Counted from the first letter of the stretch, positions 44,877 to 54,254 are shown. The stretch is 54,365 nt of DNA from Mesorhizobium sp. (GCA_022833215.1 JAIPUZ010000008.1:1-54365), one strand, 5' to 3'. A program made the numbers and translations. The notes: generated by a model not told the origin, from the sequence alone.

Positions 44877-45122
44877 ATGGCTGGCGGTACCATTCCCCAC
44901 TTCCAGAACGATCAGGGTCACGCGGCAATCGAGATCGGCGTCAGGGAATTCATGTGCGTCGGGGCCAATCCGCCGTTCGACCACCCCCATGTGTTTCTGG
45001 ACATGGGTGCGGATGACGAGAAGGTCTGCCCCTATTGCTCGACCCTCTATCGCTACAATGCAGGGCTTGGCCCCTCACAGACCGTCCCTGCCGGTTGTGC
45101 CTACATCGAGCGCGCCGCCTGA
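44877..45122 (+). CDS. CHCC zinc-finger protein, NDUFS6-like
   Basis: An 81-aa protein with the zf-CHCC pattern of mitochondrial complex I subunit NDUFS6. Ligand candidates are Cys27, His36 (FDHPHVFLDMG), Cys51 and Cys54 (VCPYCSTLYRYN). Alphaproteobacterial homologues are accessory subunits of NADH dehydrogenase. AAGGAG at 44865-44870 favours ATG 44877. ATG 44871 abuts the site. It is 24 bases upstream of the FAD monooxygenase gene. Confidence 0.9.
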   Translation: MAGGTIPHFQNDQGHAAIEIGVREFMCVGANPPFDHPHVFLDMGADDEKVCPYCSTLYRYNAGLGPSQTVPAGCAYIERAA

Positions 45123-45146
45123 TCGCAGGACAGGCTCCAGACATCG

Positions 45147-46370
45147 ATGACAACCGGGGACACACGGCCAATTCTGATCTCCGGGGCCGGAATCGCCGGC
45201 CTTACGCTGGCGATTGCCCTGGCGCGCCGGGGCGTGGCCAGCAGGCTGTATGAACAGGCCGCGCAACTGGAAGCCTTCGGCGCCGGGCTCCAGCTTTCCC
45301 CGAATGCCGCACATATCCTGCTCGAACTTGGCGTTCTGCCGCGCTTGCGCCCGCAAGCCGTTCAGCCGGAAACCGTGCGGCTGAAGGATGCAGGGACGCT
45401 GCGTATGTTGACCAGCATACCGCTGGGGCAGGAAGCCGAACGGCGCTGGAAAGCCCCCTATCTGGTCGCGCACCGCGCCGATTTGCAGCAGGCTCTGCTT
45501 GCAGAGGCAGCCACACGACCGGAAATCGCTCTGACGACCGGAATGCGCCTGTCCGGCGTGTCAGCCGGTGCGGAAGGCAATGTCACGGCCCGCTTCGAAA
45601 ATGAGGATGGCCGCGCCGAAGTCGCGCACAGCAGCCTGCTGGTTGGCGCAGACGGCGTCTGGTCCGGAACGCGCCAGCACATAGACGGATCGGCCGACAG
45701 CCGGTTCAGCGGACAGATAGCGTGGCGCACCACCATCACGATCGACAGCGAGGCCGGTCAGGTTTTTCGCACGATTGCCGAAACGGACAGCGTCACAACC
45801 TTCCTGCATGGCCGGTTCCATCTCGTTGCCTATCCGCTGCGCGCCGGCAGGGAGATCAATCTGGTTGCGTTCACGCCGGCCAGCAGAATTGCAGATGGGT
45901 GGGCGGCGGATGCCGATCCCGCAATCCTGATGCGCGCCCTGACCCTCGGTTCCCCGCAGCTCCTGACCCTTGCCGAACTGGCTGCCCCGTGGACCGCATG
46001 GCCGCTCAATACCGTCGACCCTGCGGCGAGGTGGAGCGCTCCCGGCATGGTGCTGATCGGGGATGCGGCCCATGCCGTAACGCCTTTCGCCGCGCAGGGC
46101 GCGGCCATGGCGATAGAAGATGCCGCCCTGCTCGCACATTCGCTGGCAAGCGCTGCGGGATCAAGGCAAACCGCAATCTCCGCGTGGGAAGAGCAGCGCA
46201 AGGCCCGTGTAATCAAGGTGGCGCGACGCGGAGCCCTGAACAAGCTGGCGTGGAATGCCACCGGCCCCGTCGCGCTGGCGCGCAATCTCGTTTTCAGCCT
46301 TCGATCGCCCGGAAGCCTCGCCGCCGATCTCGACTGGCTCTATGGCTGGCGACTGCCGCGGGCAGGCTGA
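45147..46370 (+). CDS. FAD-dependent monooxygenase (salicylate hydroxylase/UbiH-like)
   Basis: A 407-aa class A flavoprotein hydroxylase. The dinucleotide-binding loop is ILISGAGIAGLTLAIALARRG, the DG motif is LVGADGVWSGTR, and the second FAD motif is MVLIGDAAHAVTPFAAQGA. The substrate is an aromatic ring or quinone precursor. Because it follows an NDUFS6-like gene, ubiquinone hydroxylation is a possibility, but salicylate-type degradation cannot be excluded. Confidence 0.9.
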   Translation: MTTGDTRPILISGAGIAGLTLAIALARRGVASRLYEQAAQLEAFGAGLQLSPNAAHILLELGVLPRLRPQAVQPETVRLKDAGTLRMLTSIPLGQEAERRWKAPYLVAHRADLQQALLAEAATRPEIALTTGMRLSGVSAGAEGNVTARFENEDGRAEVAHSSLLVGADGVWSGTRQHIDGSADSRFSGQIAWRTTITIDSEAGQVFRTIAETDSVTTFLHGRFHLVAYPLRAGREINLVAFTPASRIADGWAADADPAILMRALTLGSPQLLTLAELAAPWTAWPLNTVDPAARWSAPGMVLIGDAAHAVTPFAAQGAAMAIEDAALLAHSLASAAGSRQTAISAWEEQRKARVIKVARRGALNKLAWNATGPVALARNLVFSLRSPGSLAADLDWLYGWRLPRAG

Positions 46371-46474
46371 GGCAGCCGTACCGGTACAGAGTTTCCGTTT
46401 CATGCAGGCGAATCTACCGCTGCTTTCGGCGCCTGAACGAAGATGCCGAAAGCAGCCTTATGCGCAGAAACCGA

Positions 46475-47278
46475 TCAGTGCAGGATCTGGCTGAGGAACA
46501 GCTTCGTGCGCTCGTGCTGCGGGTTGTCGAAGAACTCGGACGGAGTGTTCTGTTCGACGATCTGGCCCTGATCCATGAAGATAACCCGGTTCGCAACCTT
46601 GCGCGCAAAGCCCATTTCGTGGGTCACGCACAGCATGGTCATGCCCTCTTCGGCAAGGCCGACCATCGTTTCCAGAACCTCCTTGACCATTTCGGGGTCG
46701 AGGGCCGAGGTCGGCTCATCGAACAGCATGATCTTCGGTTTCATGCACAATGAGCGCGCGATGGCGACGCGTTGCTGCTGGCCGCCGGAAAGCTGGCCGG
46801 GATATTTGTGCGCCTGTTCGGGGATCTTGACCCTTTCCAGATAGTGCATGGCCGTGGCCTCGGCCTCCTTCTTCGGAACCTTGCGCACCCAGATCGGCGC
46901 CAGCGTGCAGTTCTCCAGAATGGTCAGGTGCGGGAACAGGTTGAAGTGCTGGAACACCATGCCGACCTCGCGGCGCACCTCGTCGATCTTCTTGAGATCG
47001 TTGGTCAATTCCTTGCCATCGACGAGGATCCTGCCCTTCTGGTGCTCCTCCAGCCGGTTGATGCAGCGGATCATGGTCGACTTGCCCGAACCGGAAGGCC
47101 CGCAGACGACGATGCGCTCGCCCCGCATGACCTTCAGGTTGATGTCTTTCAGGACATGGAACTCGCCATACCACTTGTGCATGCCGATGATCTCGATGGC
47201 GACATCGGTCGTGGAAACCTGCATCTTGCCGGTATCGACCTCAATTTCCTGCGCACTGACTGCGTTCTCGGTGGCCAT
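46475..47278 (-). CDS. aapP: General L-amino-acid ABC transporter ATP-binding protein AapP
   Basis: A 267-aa ATPase. Walker A is [11 protein letters not shown], signature [15 protein letters not shown], Walker [15 protein letters not shown], and switch His in CVTHEMGFA. It is last gene of the aapJQMP order and clearly of the GlnQ/AapP type. GGGGAA precedes ATG 47278. It is the only amino-acid ABC ATPase in the window, so it may also serve the ATPase-less system at 37-39 kb. Confidence 0.96.
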   Translation of the reverse strand: MATENAVSAQEIEVDTGKMQVSTTDVAIEIIGMHKWYGEFHVLKDINLKVMRGERIVVCGPSGSGKSTMIRCINRLEEHQKGRILVDGKELTNDLKKIDEVRREVGMVFQHFNLFPHLTILENCTLAPIWVRKVPKKEAEATAMHYLERVKIPEQAHKYPGQLSGGQQQRVAIARSLCMKPKIMLFDEPTSALDPEMVKEVLETMVGLAEEGMTMLCVTHEMGFARKVANRVIFMDQGQIVEQNTPSEFFDNPQHERTKLFLSQILH

Positions 47279-47293
47279 GTGCCATTCCCCTGT

Positions 47294-48454
47294 CTAGCGT
47301 TTGTGACCGGTATCGAGCCGGCGTTCCATATATTGAGAATAGCGCGACATGCCGAAGCAGAACACCCAGAAGATCGCGGCCGCAAATATGTAGCCGGTCT
47401 TCGCGGTTTGCGGCGTTGCCCATGTCGGGTCACCCGAGATGTTCTGCTTCACGACGCCGAGCAGGTCGAACATCGAGATGATGAGCACCAGCGTCGTATC
47501 CTTGAACATGCCGATGAAGGTGTTGACGATACCGGGAATCACCAGCTTCAGCGCCTGCGGCATGATGATGAGGCCCATCTTCGGCCAATAGCCCAGGCCG
47601 AGCGAATCCGCCCCCTCATATTGCCCCTTGGGTATCGCCTGCAATCCGCCGCGCACGACCTCCGCCATATAGGCCGAGGCGAAAAGCGCCACGCCGATCA
47701 AGGCACGCAACAGCTTGTCGAAGCTCGTGCCCGGCGGCACGAACAGCGGCAGCATGAAGCTGGCCATGAACAGCACCGTCACCAGCGGAACGCCGCGCAC
47801 GGTTTCGATGAAAATCACCGACAGAAGCTTGACGATGGGCATGTGCGAGCGCCGCCCCAGCGCCAGAATGATACCAAGCGGCAGCGAAACCACGATGCCG
47901 ACATAGGAAATCACCAGGGTGACCATGAGACCGCCCCACAGCGGCGTCTCGACATAGCGCAGCCCGAAAGCACCGCCGACCAGAAGCAGGAAAGCGACGA
48001 ACGGGAAGACCCCGAAGAACAGGATCGCGTTGAGCTTCTTGAAGGGAGCGCGCGGGATGAGCAGCGGTGCCAGCAGCAAGATGAAGAGGATGCCGGTCAG
48101 GACCACGCGCCAGCGCTCGTCCATCGGATAGCGGCCGAACATGAACTGGCCGAAACGGCCGCTGACGAACGGCCAGCAGGCGCCGGACCATCCGGCCGGC
48201 AACTGGCCGCCCTGCTCCGTCGTCAGGCATGCCGTGCGATCGGTGCCGGTCCACACCGCGCTGAAGAACAGCCAGTCCAGTATCCGCGGCAAGAACGAGG
48301 CGACCGCGAGAAGCGCGATTATCGTCAGCACCGAGTCGAAAGGCGTCGCGAACAGGTTCTTGCGCACCCATGCGCCGAGACCGGCCTGTGACCGTGGGGC
48401 CGTCTCGGCCAGAGCCATTTCCGTACGCACCCAGGAGATGTCATGTTCCTGCAT
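47294..48454 (-). CDS. aapM: General L-amino-acid ABC transporter permease AapM
   Basis: A 386-aa permease, longer than HisM-type because of extra N-terminal helices and a periplasmic insert with paired Cys ([10 protein letters not shown] and GACWPF). [20 protein letters not shown] and [20 protein letters not shown] give the family and coupling loop. GAAGGAG precedes ATG 48454, which lies 3 bases after the aapQ stop. Confidence 0.95.
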   Translation of the reverse strand: MQEHDISWVRTEMALAETAPRSQAGLGAWVRKNLFATPFDSVLTIIALLAVASFLPRILDWLFFSAVWTGTDRTACLTTEQGGQLPAGWSGACWPFVSGRFGQFMFGRYPMDERWRVVLTGILFILLLAPLLIPRAPFKKLNAILFFGVFPFVAFLLLVGGAFGLRYVETPLWGGLMVTLVISYVGIVVSLPLGIILALGRRSHMPIVKLLSVIFIETVRGVPLVTVLFMASFMLPLFVPPGTSFDKLLRALIGVALFASAYMAEVVRGGLQAIPKGQYEGADSLGLGYWPKMGLIIMPQALKLVIPGIVNTFIGMFKDTTLVLIISMFDLLGVVKQNISGDPTWATPQTAKTGYIFAAAIFWVFCFGMSRYSQYMERRLDTGHKR

Positions 48455-48457
48455 GGC

Positions 48458-49642
48458 TCATCTCTCCTTCAGCGCCATTTTGGTATTGAACCAGTTCATG
48501 AACAACGAAGTGAGAATGCTGATGCTGAGATAGACGGTCATGAAGATGACCACCACCTCGATCGCCTGCCCTGTCTGGTTGAGGATCGTTCCTCCAACGG
48601 CATAGAGGTCCGGGTATCCGATCGCCACCGCAAGGGACGAGTTCTTCGTCAGGTTCAGATACTGGCTGGTAAGAGGCGGAATGATGATGCGCATGGCCTG
48701 CGGGATCACCACAAGGCGCAATCCGTCGTTGGAACTCATCCCAAGCGCGGAATAGGCTTCCGTCTGCCCTTTCGGCACCCCCATGATGCCTGCACGCACG
48801 ATCTCGGCGATGAACGAGGCGGTGTAGAAGGACAGCGCCAGATAGAGCGACAGGAATTCCGGCTTGATGTTGGTGCCTCCGCTCAGGTTGAAGGTGCCCT
48901 TCTGCGGATAGTCCACCGATACCGGCATGCCGGACACGAGGTAGCCCAGCAGCGGCAGGCCGATGATGAGGCAGACGCTGGTCAGGAATACCGGAAACCT
49001 CTCGCCGGTTGCCATCTGCCTGGCCCGGGCGCGCCGCGCGACGTACCAGCTCAGGACGACGGCAGCGACAAAACCGGCCAGGATAAGCCCCGAACCGGGT
49101 TCCCAGACCAGTTTCGGGAAATAGAAACCCCGATTGTTGAGATAGGAGCCGAGCGGGAGCGACAGGCTGTCACGCACATTGGGCAGCACCGCCAGAACGC
49201 CCTGATACCAGAACAGGATGACCAGCAGCGGCGGTATGTTGCGGAACACCTCAACGTAGATCATCGCCAGCTTGCGAATCAGCCAGTTCTGGGAAAGCCG
49301 GCCGATGCCGACGAGAAAGCCCAGTATGGTTGCCGTCACGATGCCCGCCGCCGCCACAGCCAGCGTGTTGGCGATGCCGACCAGAAGCGCGCGTCCGTAA
49401 GACGAATCGGAGGTGTAGTCGATCAGGCGGTCGGAAATATCGAAGCCGGCGCGGCCGCGCAGAAACGCAAAGCCGGTGGAAATGTTCGAGCGCCGCAGAT
49501 TTTCGACGGTGTTGTCGACAATCCACCAGATTCCCATCGCCAGCAGCGCGACGAGAAGCACCTGGAAGAAGATGCTGCGCACCCTCGGATCGTAGATCAG
49601 CGGGACCCGTACGGGTTCTTCTCTGATGACATGTTCTGACAC
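48458..49642 (-). CDS. aapQ: General L-amino-acid ABC transporter permease AapQ
   Basis: A 394-aa permease with about eight helices, including a long N-terminal one (IFFQVLLVALLAMGIWWIVD). Coupling loop is QTEAYSALGMSSNDGLRLVV. EVFRNIPPLLVILFWYQGVL is typical. Start is GTG at 49642 (SEHVIREEP), with AGGGGAA upstream. An overlapping ATG two bases earlier is out of frame. A hairpin lies between it and aapJ. Confidence 0.94.
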   Translation of the reverse strand: MSEHVIREEPVRVPLIYDPRVRSIFFQVLLVALLAMGIWWIVDNTVENLRRSNISTGFAFLRGRAGFDISDRLIDYTSDSSYGRALLVGIANTLAVAAAGIVTATILGFLVGIGRLSQNWLIRKLAMIYVEVFRNIPPLLVILFWYQGVLAVLPNVRDSLSLPLGSYLNNRGFYFPKLVWEPGSGLILAGFVAAVVLSWYVARRARARQMATGERFPVFLTSVCLIIGLPLLGYLVSGMPVSVDYPQKGTFNLSGGTNIKPEFLSLYLALSFYTASFIAEIVRAGIMGVPKGQTEAYSALGMSSNDGLRLVVIPQAMRIIIPPLTSQYLNLTKNSSLAVAIGYPDLYAVGGTILNQTGQAIEVVVIFMTVYLSISILTSLFMNWFNTKMALKER

Positions 49643-49709
49643 ATGGTTCCCCTTAACCTGGTGTCTGTTCCTGCCGGCCTTTGTTTTGTTGTTCCGGCAA
49701 GAGAAAGAA

Positions 49710-49735
49710 GACCGGGGAGCACATGCTCCCCGGTC
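49710..49735 (-). terminator. Hairpin between aapJ and aapQ, probable partial terminator
   Basis: A perfect 11-bp stem (GACCGGGGAGC with its complement) and a 4-base loop. On the minus strand it is followed by TTCTTTCTCTT, a broken U-tract. It should let the binding protein be made in excess over the membrane parts. Confidence 0.7.
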
Positions 49736-49742
49736 ATTCCGC

Positions 49743-50771
49743 TTAGCGGATCGGCATGCCGTATTGCAGGCCGCCCTTGGTCCACAGCGCGTTGATGCCG
49801 CGCGAGATCTTGAGCGGGCTGCCGGAGCCGACGTTACGCTCGAAGATTTCGCCGTAATTGCCTGTAGCCTTGATGATATTCACCACCCAGTCGTTGCTGA
49901 GCCCCAGATCGGTGCCAATCTTGGTCTCGGACTCGGTGCCGAGCAGACGGCGAATGTCGGGATTCGAGCTGTTCTTCATCTCGTCGACATTGGCCTGCGT
50001 GATGCCGGCTTCCTCGGCGTTCAGCAGCGCGAAATAGGTCCACTTGGCGATATCGAACCACTTGTCGTCGCCCTGGCGCACCGAAGGCCCGAGCGGCTCC
50101 TTGGAGATGATCTCCGGCAGGACGACGTGATCGTCCGGCGCCGACATCTGCAGGCGCACCGCATAGAGACCCGACTGGTCGGTCGTATAGGCGTCGCAAC
50201 GGCCGGCGTCATAAGCTGCGTTGGCTTCCTCGAACTTCTCGAACACCACAGGATTGTATTCCATCTTGTTGGCGCTGAAGTAGTCGGCGAGGTTGAGTTC
50301 CGTCGTGGTGCCGGCCTGCACGCATACGGAAGCGCCGGAAAGCTGCAGTGCGGAATTGACGCCCGGCAGTTTCTTGGCGTTGATCATGAAGCCCTGGCCG
50401 TCATAGTAGGTGACGCCCGCGAAATTGAGGCCGAGCGCCGTATCGCGGTTGACCGTCCAGGTCGTGTTACGCGAGAGAATGTCCACCTCGCCCGACTGGA
50501 GCGCTGTGAAGCGGTCCTTGGCGCTGAGACCGGTGAACTTCACCTTGGTTCCGTCGCCGAAGACAGCAGCGGCGACGGCGCGGCAGTAGTCGACGTCCAG
50601 GCCGGTCCATTCACCCTTGTCGTTGGGGGCGGAGAATCCGGCGAGCGCGGTGTTGACGCCGCACTGGACGAAACCCTTCTTCTTGACGTCGTCAAGCGTA
50701 TCGGCGCTTGCTGCGGTGGCTACAACGCCGATCGCGGCTGCGCTCAAAAGACCGATTGCCAACTTTTTCAT
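49743..50771 (-). CDS. aapJ: General L-amino-acid ABC transporter substrate-binding protein AapJ
   Basis: A 342-aa periplasmic protein with signal peptide (IGLLSAAAIGVVATAASA). CGVNTALAGFSAPNDKGEWT and GLDVDYCRAVAAAVFGDGTK are specific to AapJ/BztA. VQAGTTTELNLADYF and DAYTTDQSGLYAVR continue the fold. First gene of aapJQMP, which imports a broad range of L-amino acids in rhizobia and is regulated by nitrogen state there. A 440-base non-coding region lies upstream. Confidence 0.96.
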   Translation of the reverse strand: MKKLAIGLLSAAAIGVVATAASADTLDDVKKKGFVQCGVNTALAGFSAPNDKGEWTGLDVDYCRAVAAAVFGDGTKVKFTGLSAKDRFTALQSGEVDILSRNTTWTVNRDTALGLNFAGVTYYDGQGFMINAKKLPGVNSALQLSGASVCVQAGTTTELNLADYFSANKMEYNPVVFEKFEEANAAYDAGRCDAYTTDQSGLYAVRLQMSAPDDHVVLPEIISKEPLGPSVRQGDDKWFDIAKWTYFALLNAEEAGITQANVDEMKNSSNPDIRRLLGTESETKIGTDLGLSNDWVVNIIKATGNYGEIFERNVGSGSPLKISRGINALWTKGGLQYGMPIR

Positions 50772-51215
50772 AACCCACAGACCCTTTTCTGTTATCCGGG
50801 ATCCGACCCGGCTTCGTCGTGCCTAAGGCGACCTTGCCGGCCGCTTTCTCCCGGGATGTAAAGTCATTCCAGACCCGTAACCCGCTCCCATTCACGCACA
50901 TCATCGAAGGCGATAATCTTCGTGAGGTCAAGAAAAATGAATGATTGGGCCAGCCTTTGCGCCCCCTGCGAAAGAAGGGGTTGATTTTCCGGGGTGATTT
51001 ACCCGGAATCCGGCGGGAAACTTCCCCAGCGGAACCTCCCGGAATGTCCTCCAGGCGACAAAAAATGTCGCTCGATTGCCTCAAAAATCATGTCTGACGA
51101 CCCGTTTCCAACGGGCTGGATCAACAGAGCGGGTGCCTCTGAGCGACCGCCAAAGGTTGCGCCACGCCGGGCGCGGGCCTAAGACTCGGGCACTTTTCTT
51201 TGGGATGATCGGGAT
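50772..51215. other. Non-coding region between aapJ and metC with three dyads
   Basis: About 440 bases without a convincing gene. Dyads visible: TTCCGGG (50987-50993) with CCCGGAA (51002-51008), GCGACA (51055-51060) with TGTCGC (51066-51071) and a pure A loop, and CCCGTT (51101-51106) with AACGGG (51110-51115). It must hold the promoters of both divergent genes. No known riboswitch pattern was recognised. Confidence 0.5.
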
Positions 51216-52385
51216 ATGGACAAGAACAGCCTGGAACTGGGTGTGAACACGCGACTTGCGCATTGCGGCAACGACCCGCGCGAATTTCACGGCTTCGTGA
51301 ATCCTCCCGTCGTTCACGCCTCGACGGTTCTCTTTCCCGATTCGGCAACGCTTGTCGGCCGCTCGCAAAAATACACCTACGGCACACGCGGCACCCCGAC
51401 CACAGATGCGCTGGCCTCGGCGATCGATGAGCTCGAAGGCTCCGCGGGCACGATTATCGTCCCATCCGGGCTTGCGGCGGTCACCATACCGCTGCTGACC
51501 TTCGCCGAAGCCGGCAGCCATGTGCTGATCGTCGATTCGGTCTACAATCCCACCCGCCAGTTCGCCGACACCATGCTCAGGCGTCTTGGGGTGGACGTGG
51601 AGTATTACGACCCGCACATCGGCGCCGGCATCGAGGCCCTCATCCGCCCGAATACGAAGGTGGTGTTCACCGAATCTCCCGCCTCGAACACGTTCGAGAT
51701 GCAGGATATTCCGGCCATTTCCGCAGTGGCCGGAAAGGCCGGCGCCGTGGTGATGATGGACAACACCTGGGCCACCCCGCTTTACTTCAGGCCGCTGCAT
51801 CACGGCGTGGACATCTCGATCCACGCCGCCACCAAATATCCCGCGGGGCATTCCGATGTCCTGCTCGGAACGGTGTCGGCCAACAGGGAACACTGGCAGC
51901 GTCTGCATGACGGGTTCATCACGCTGGGTTGCTGCACCGCGCCCGACGATGTCTATCAGGTGCTGCGCGGCCTGCGCACGATGGGCATCAGGCTGGAGCA
52001 TCATCGCAAGAGCGCGCTGGACATCGCCGGCTGGCTGGAGACCCGTCCCGGCGTCTCGCGCGTGCTCCACCCTGCCCTGCCGAGCCATCCCGACCATGCC
52101 CTCTGGCAGCGTGACTTCTCCGGCTCCAGCGGCATTTTCTCGATCGTTCTGGCCGGCGGCGGCCAGAAGCAGGCGCATGCATTCCTCGACGCGCTGCGAA
52201 TTTTCGGGCTCGGCTATTCGTGGGGCGGATATGAAAGCCTCGCGGTGCCGGTCTCGCTGGCTGACCGCACAATCGCCAAAGGACCTTATGAAGGCCCGGT
52301 CATCCGCCTCCAGATCGGGCTGGAAGACGTGGAGGATTTGAAGGCCGACATCCAGCGTGGCCTCGAAGCGGCCGCAGCGGTCTGA
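51216..52385 (+). CDS. metC: Cystathionine beta-lyase
   Basis: A 389-aa PLP enzyme of the Cys/Met metabolism family. The Schiff-base Lys is Lys207 in HAATKYPAGHSDVLLG. YTYGTRGTPTTDAL and SGLAAVTIPLLTFAEAGSHV bind cofactor and substrate. YSWGGYESL is typical of MetC rather than gamma-synthases. Product: homocysteine for methionine synthesis. Sits alone. Confidence 0.92.
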   Translation: MDKNSLELGVNTRLAHCGNDPREFHGFVNPPVVHASTVLFPDSATLVGRSQKYTYGTRGTPTTDALASAIDELEGSAGTIIVPSGLAAVTIPLLTFAEAGSHVLIVDSVYNPTRQFADTMLRRLGVDVEYYDPHIGAGIEALIRPNTKVVFTESPASNTFEMQDIPAISAVAGKAGAVVMMDNTWATPLYFRPLHHGVDISIHAATKYPAGHSDVLLGTVSANREHWQRLHDGFITLGCCTAPDDVYQVLRGLRTMGIRLEHHRKSALDIAGWLETRPGVSRVLHPALPSHPDHALWQRDFSGSSGIFSIVLAGGGQKQAHAFLDALRIFGLGYSWGGYESLAVPVSLADRTIAKGPYEGPVIRLQIGLEDVEDLKADIQRGLEAAAAV

Positions 52386-52625
52386 AATCCCCCTTGGCAT
52401 GACGCACGCGACAATATCGCGGGCATTTTTGCAAGCTACAGGACCCCTCTCCCTTGAACGGCGAGGGTTCTGCCTTTCAGCATTGTCTTCAAAGTCCGGA
52501 TTTCCGAAAAATCATTCTCACAACGCCTCGCTCGGGGGCAGCGCTTTCCTTTATCCGGTGCGCCTGCATCGGCAGACTTCGGCCCTGCAACAACAGGCTC
52601 CGTTTGCCGGCAAGGACGCACCAGC

Positions 52626-53153
52626 ATGACTTTCAGATTCAAGACCGCATTCGACAGCACCAACGCAGCGCTCTCCGCCGAGCCGGGAAACGCCCGGGCA
52701 AAGTTCTCCGCCAACTCCCGTCTCGGCGAAGGCGTGAACAGCAACGTTGCCATCCGGCAGTTCAATGTCGCTGTCGATGAACCGGAGGTGCTTGGAGGCA
52801 CCGACACCGCTCCCAATCCTGTCGAATACATCCTCGCCGCGCTCGGCTCGTGTCAGGAGATCACCTACCGGCTTTATGCGGATGCTCTCGGCATTCCGGT
52901 AAACGGCGTTTCGGTACGGATAGAAGGCGACATCGATCTGCGGGGCCTGTTCAACGTCGACAAATCCGTGCGGCCCGGCTTTCAGGGAATCGTTGCCGAA
53001 GTAACCATCGACAGCCCGGCGCCCGAGCAGGATCTGCTTCGTCTCAAGAGCATCGTCGACCGTCACTGCCCCGTTCTGGACATTCTCCGCAATCCGACGC
53101 CGGTGGAACTCGATCTCCGTTACAACAAGGTTTCCGAACTCGAAGCCGTATAG
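52626..53153 (+). CDS. OsmC/Ohr family protein
   Basis: A 175-aa protein with the two redox cysteines Cys76 (LGSCQEITY) and Cys148 (RHCPVLD) of the OsmC/Ohr peroxidase fold. NPVEYILAALGSC is the family core. Likely detoxifies organic hydroperoxides, although other OsmC-like proteins have different thiol roles. AAGGAC precedes ATG 52626. About 240 bases upstream contain no gene. Confidence 0.9.
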   Translation: MTFRFKTAFDSTNAALSAEPGNARAKFSANSRLGEGVNSNVAIRQFNVAVDEPEVLGGTDTAPNPVEYILAALGSCQEITYRLYADALGIPVNGVSVRIEGDIDLRGLFNVDKSVRPGFQGIVAEVTIDSPAPEQDLLRLKSIVDRHCPVLDILRNPTPVELDLRYNKVSELEAV

Positions 53154-53303
53154 GCTGCAAGCCTCAGCTACATCAGCCGAAATCGGATGCTTTCTGATCG
53201 GTAAGTTTCAAAAGCGGGCTTGCATGCGGGCAATCGTGCTGATACGGCATCCGTCATCTTCTGAGGTCGGCATTCAGCTTGCTGCCTTTCAGGAGACGGT
53301 CAT

Positions 53304-53380
53304 CGGAGTGTAGCGCAGCCTGGTAGCGCACCTGATTTGGGATCAGGGGGTCGCGTGTTCGAATCACGCCACTCCGACCA
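53304..53380 (+). tRNA. tRNA-Pro (anticodon TGG)
   Basis: A 77-nt tRNA with acceptor CGGAGTG/CACTCCG, discriminator A and encoded CCA. The anticodon stem CTGAT/ATCAG encloses loop TTGGG with anticodon TGG. T arm GTTCGAATC. Confidence 0.97.
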
Positions 53381-53490
53381 CTTTATCACCTTGGGAAAAC
53401 CATGCTGCGGCGTTTGCGATCTTGCCGCCGCGCGCTTTGCGCAGTAAGCAGTCGGCAACGGCCGAATGGCCGAACAGCAATGAGGTTTCC

Positions 53491-53796
53491 ATGTCCGCGC
53501 GCATTTTCAGTCCCGCCAAGACTGCCATGCAATCCGGCACCGCAAAGACCGGCTACTGGGTTCTGGAGTTCGAACCCGAACAGCCGCGCAAGATCGACCC
53601 CCTTATGGGCTATACGACCTCCGGCGACATGAAGAGCCAGATCAGGCTTCGCTTCCAGACGAAGGAAGAGGCAATCGCCTATGCCGAGCGCGAAGGTCTG
53701 GCCTATCGCCTCCAGGAGCCCAATCTGCCGAAGCGGCGCCAGATTTCATATGCCGACAACTTCCGGTATGACCGCCGCACGCCCTGGACGCATTGA
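53491..53796 (+). CDS. NADH dehydrogenase accessory subunit, NDUFS4-like (ETC complex I conserved region)
   Basis: A 101-aa protein matching the NDUFS4/18-kDa subunit family of complex I. SARIFSPAKTAMQSGTAKTG, then WVLEFEPEQPRKIDPLMGYT and LRFQTKEEAIAYAEREGL are highly characteristic. It is one of the supernumerary subunits found in alphaproteobacterial complex I. GAGG before ATG 53491 sets the start. Flanked by two tRNA genes on the same strand. Confidence 0.95.
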   Translation: MSARIFSPAKTAMQSGTAKTGYWVLEFEPEQPRKIDPLMGYTTSGDMKSQIRLRFQTKEEAIAYAEREGLAYRLQEPNLPKRRQISYADNFRYDRRTPWTH

Positions 53797-53841
53797 ACAA
53801 TACATCCGCCACGCAGGACGAAACGCCTGCGGCGGACCTAC

Positions 53842-53918
53842 GGTCCCGTAGCTCAGCCGGATAGAGCACCGGCCTTCTAAGCCGATGGTCGCAGGTTCGA
53901 ATCCTGCCGGGATCGCCA
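53842..53918 (+). tRNA. tRNA-Arg (anticodon TCT)
   Basis: A 77-nt tRNA with acceptor GGTCCCG/CGGGATC (one G-U), discriminator G and encoded CCA. Anticodon loop CTTCTAA gives TCT, reading AGA/AGG. T arm GTTCGAATC. About 330 bases from the IS end. Confidence 0.96.
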
Positions 53919-54044
53919 TAGATCAAACGCCCACATCGAATTTCCGATAATTCTCATTGACAGCCGCGCCGCAGCTTCGCACGCCTTGTCCGGACGCCTT
54001 TTCTCGCATAAGTAGCAGAAGGGGATTTATGGGGGAGCCGCACC

Positions 54045-54254
54045 ATGCCGGTGTGCGGGACATGCGCCGGGCTTGGGCGCGTATTTCATTGCATTCGATG
54101 GCCAGCCTGCGGCTGCCCGGACGGGACGACAGCTACGTCTTGCCCCGGAAAAACCATGTGCTGTTCCCAATGTCTTGGAACCGGAGAGGCAGAGCCGACT
54201 ACGAAAGACAGTACGGGAGAGCGCCAGACTCCGCAACGGCTACGACATAGCTAG
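54045..54254 (+). CDS. Small Cys-rich protein with DnaJ-type C-x-x-C-x-G-x-G repeats
   Basis: A 69-aa protein with MPVCGTCAGLGRVF near the start and CCSQCLGTGEAEP near residue 40-50. Both resemble the C-x-x-C-x-G-x-G knuckles of the DnaJ zinc finger, with further Cys between. No J domain. GGGGGAG seven bases before ATG 54045 is a strong ribosome site. The stop TAG is part of the CTAG at the IS junction, so the true end of the ancestral gene may be lost. Confidence 0.6.
   Translation: MPVCGTCAGLGRVFHCIRWPACGCPDGTTATSCPGKTMCCSQCLGTGEAEPTTKDSTGERQTPQRLRHS

Noticed and set aside
51072-51215. SAM or SAH riboswitch upstream of metC
   Set aside because: Only one 6-bp hairpin is evident. The SAM-II pseudoknot and SAH core sequences are not recognisable.
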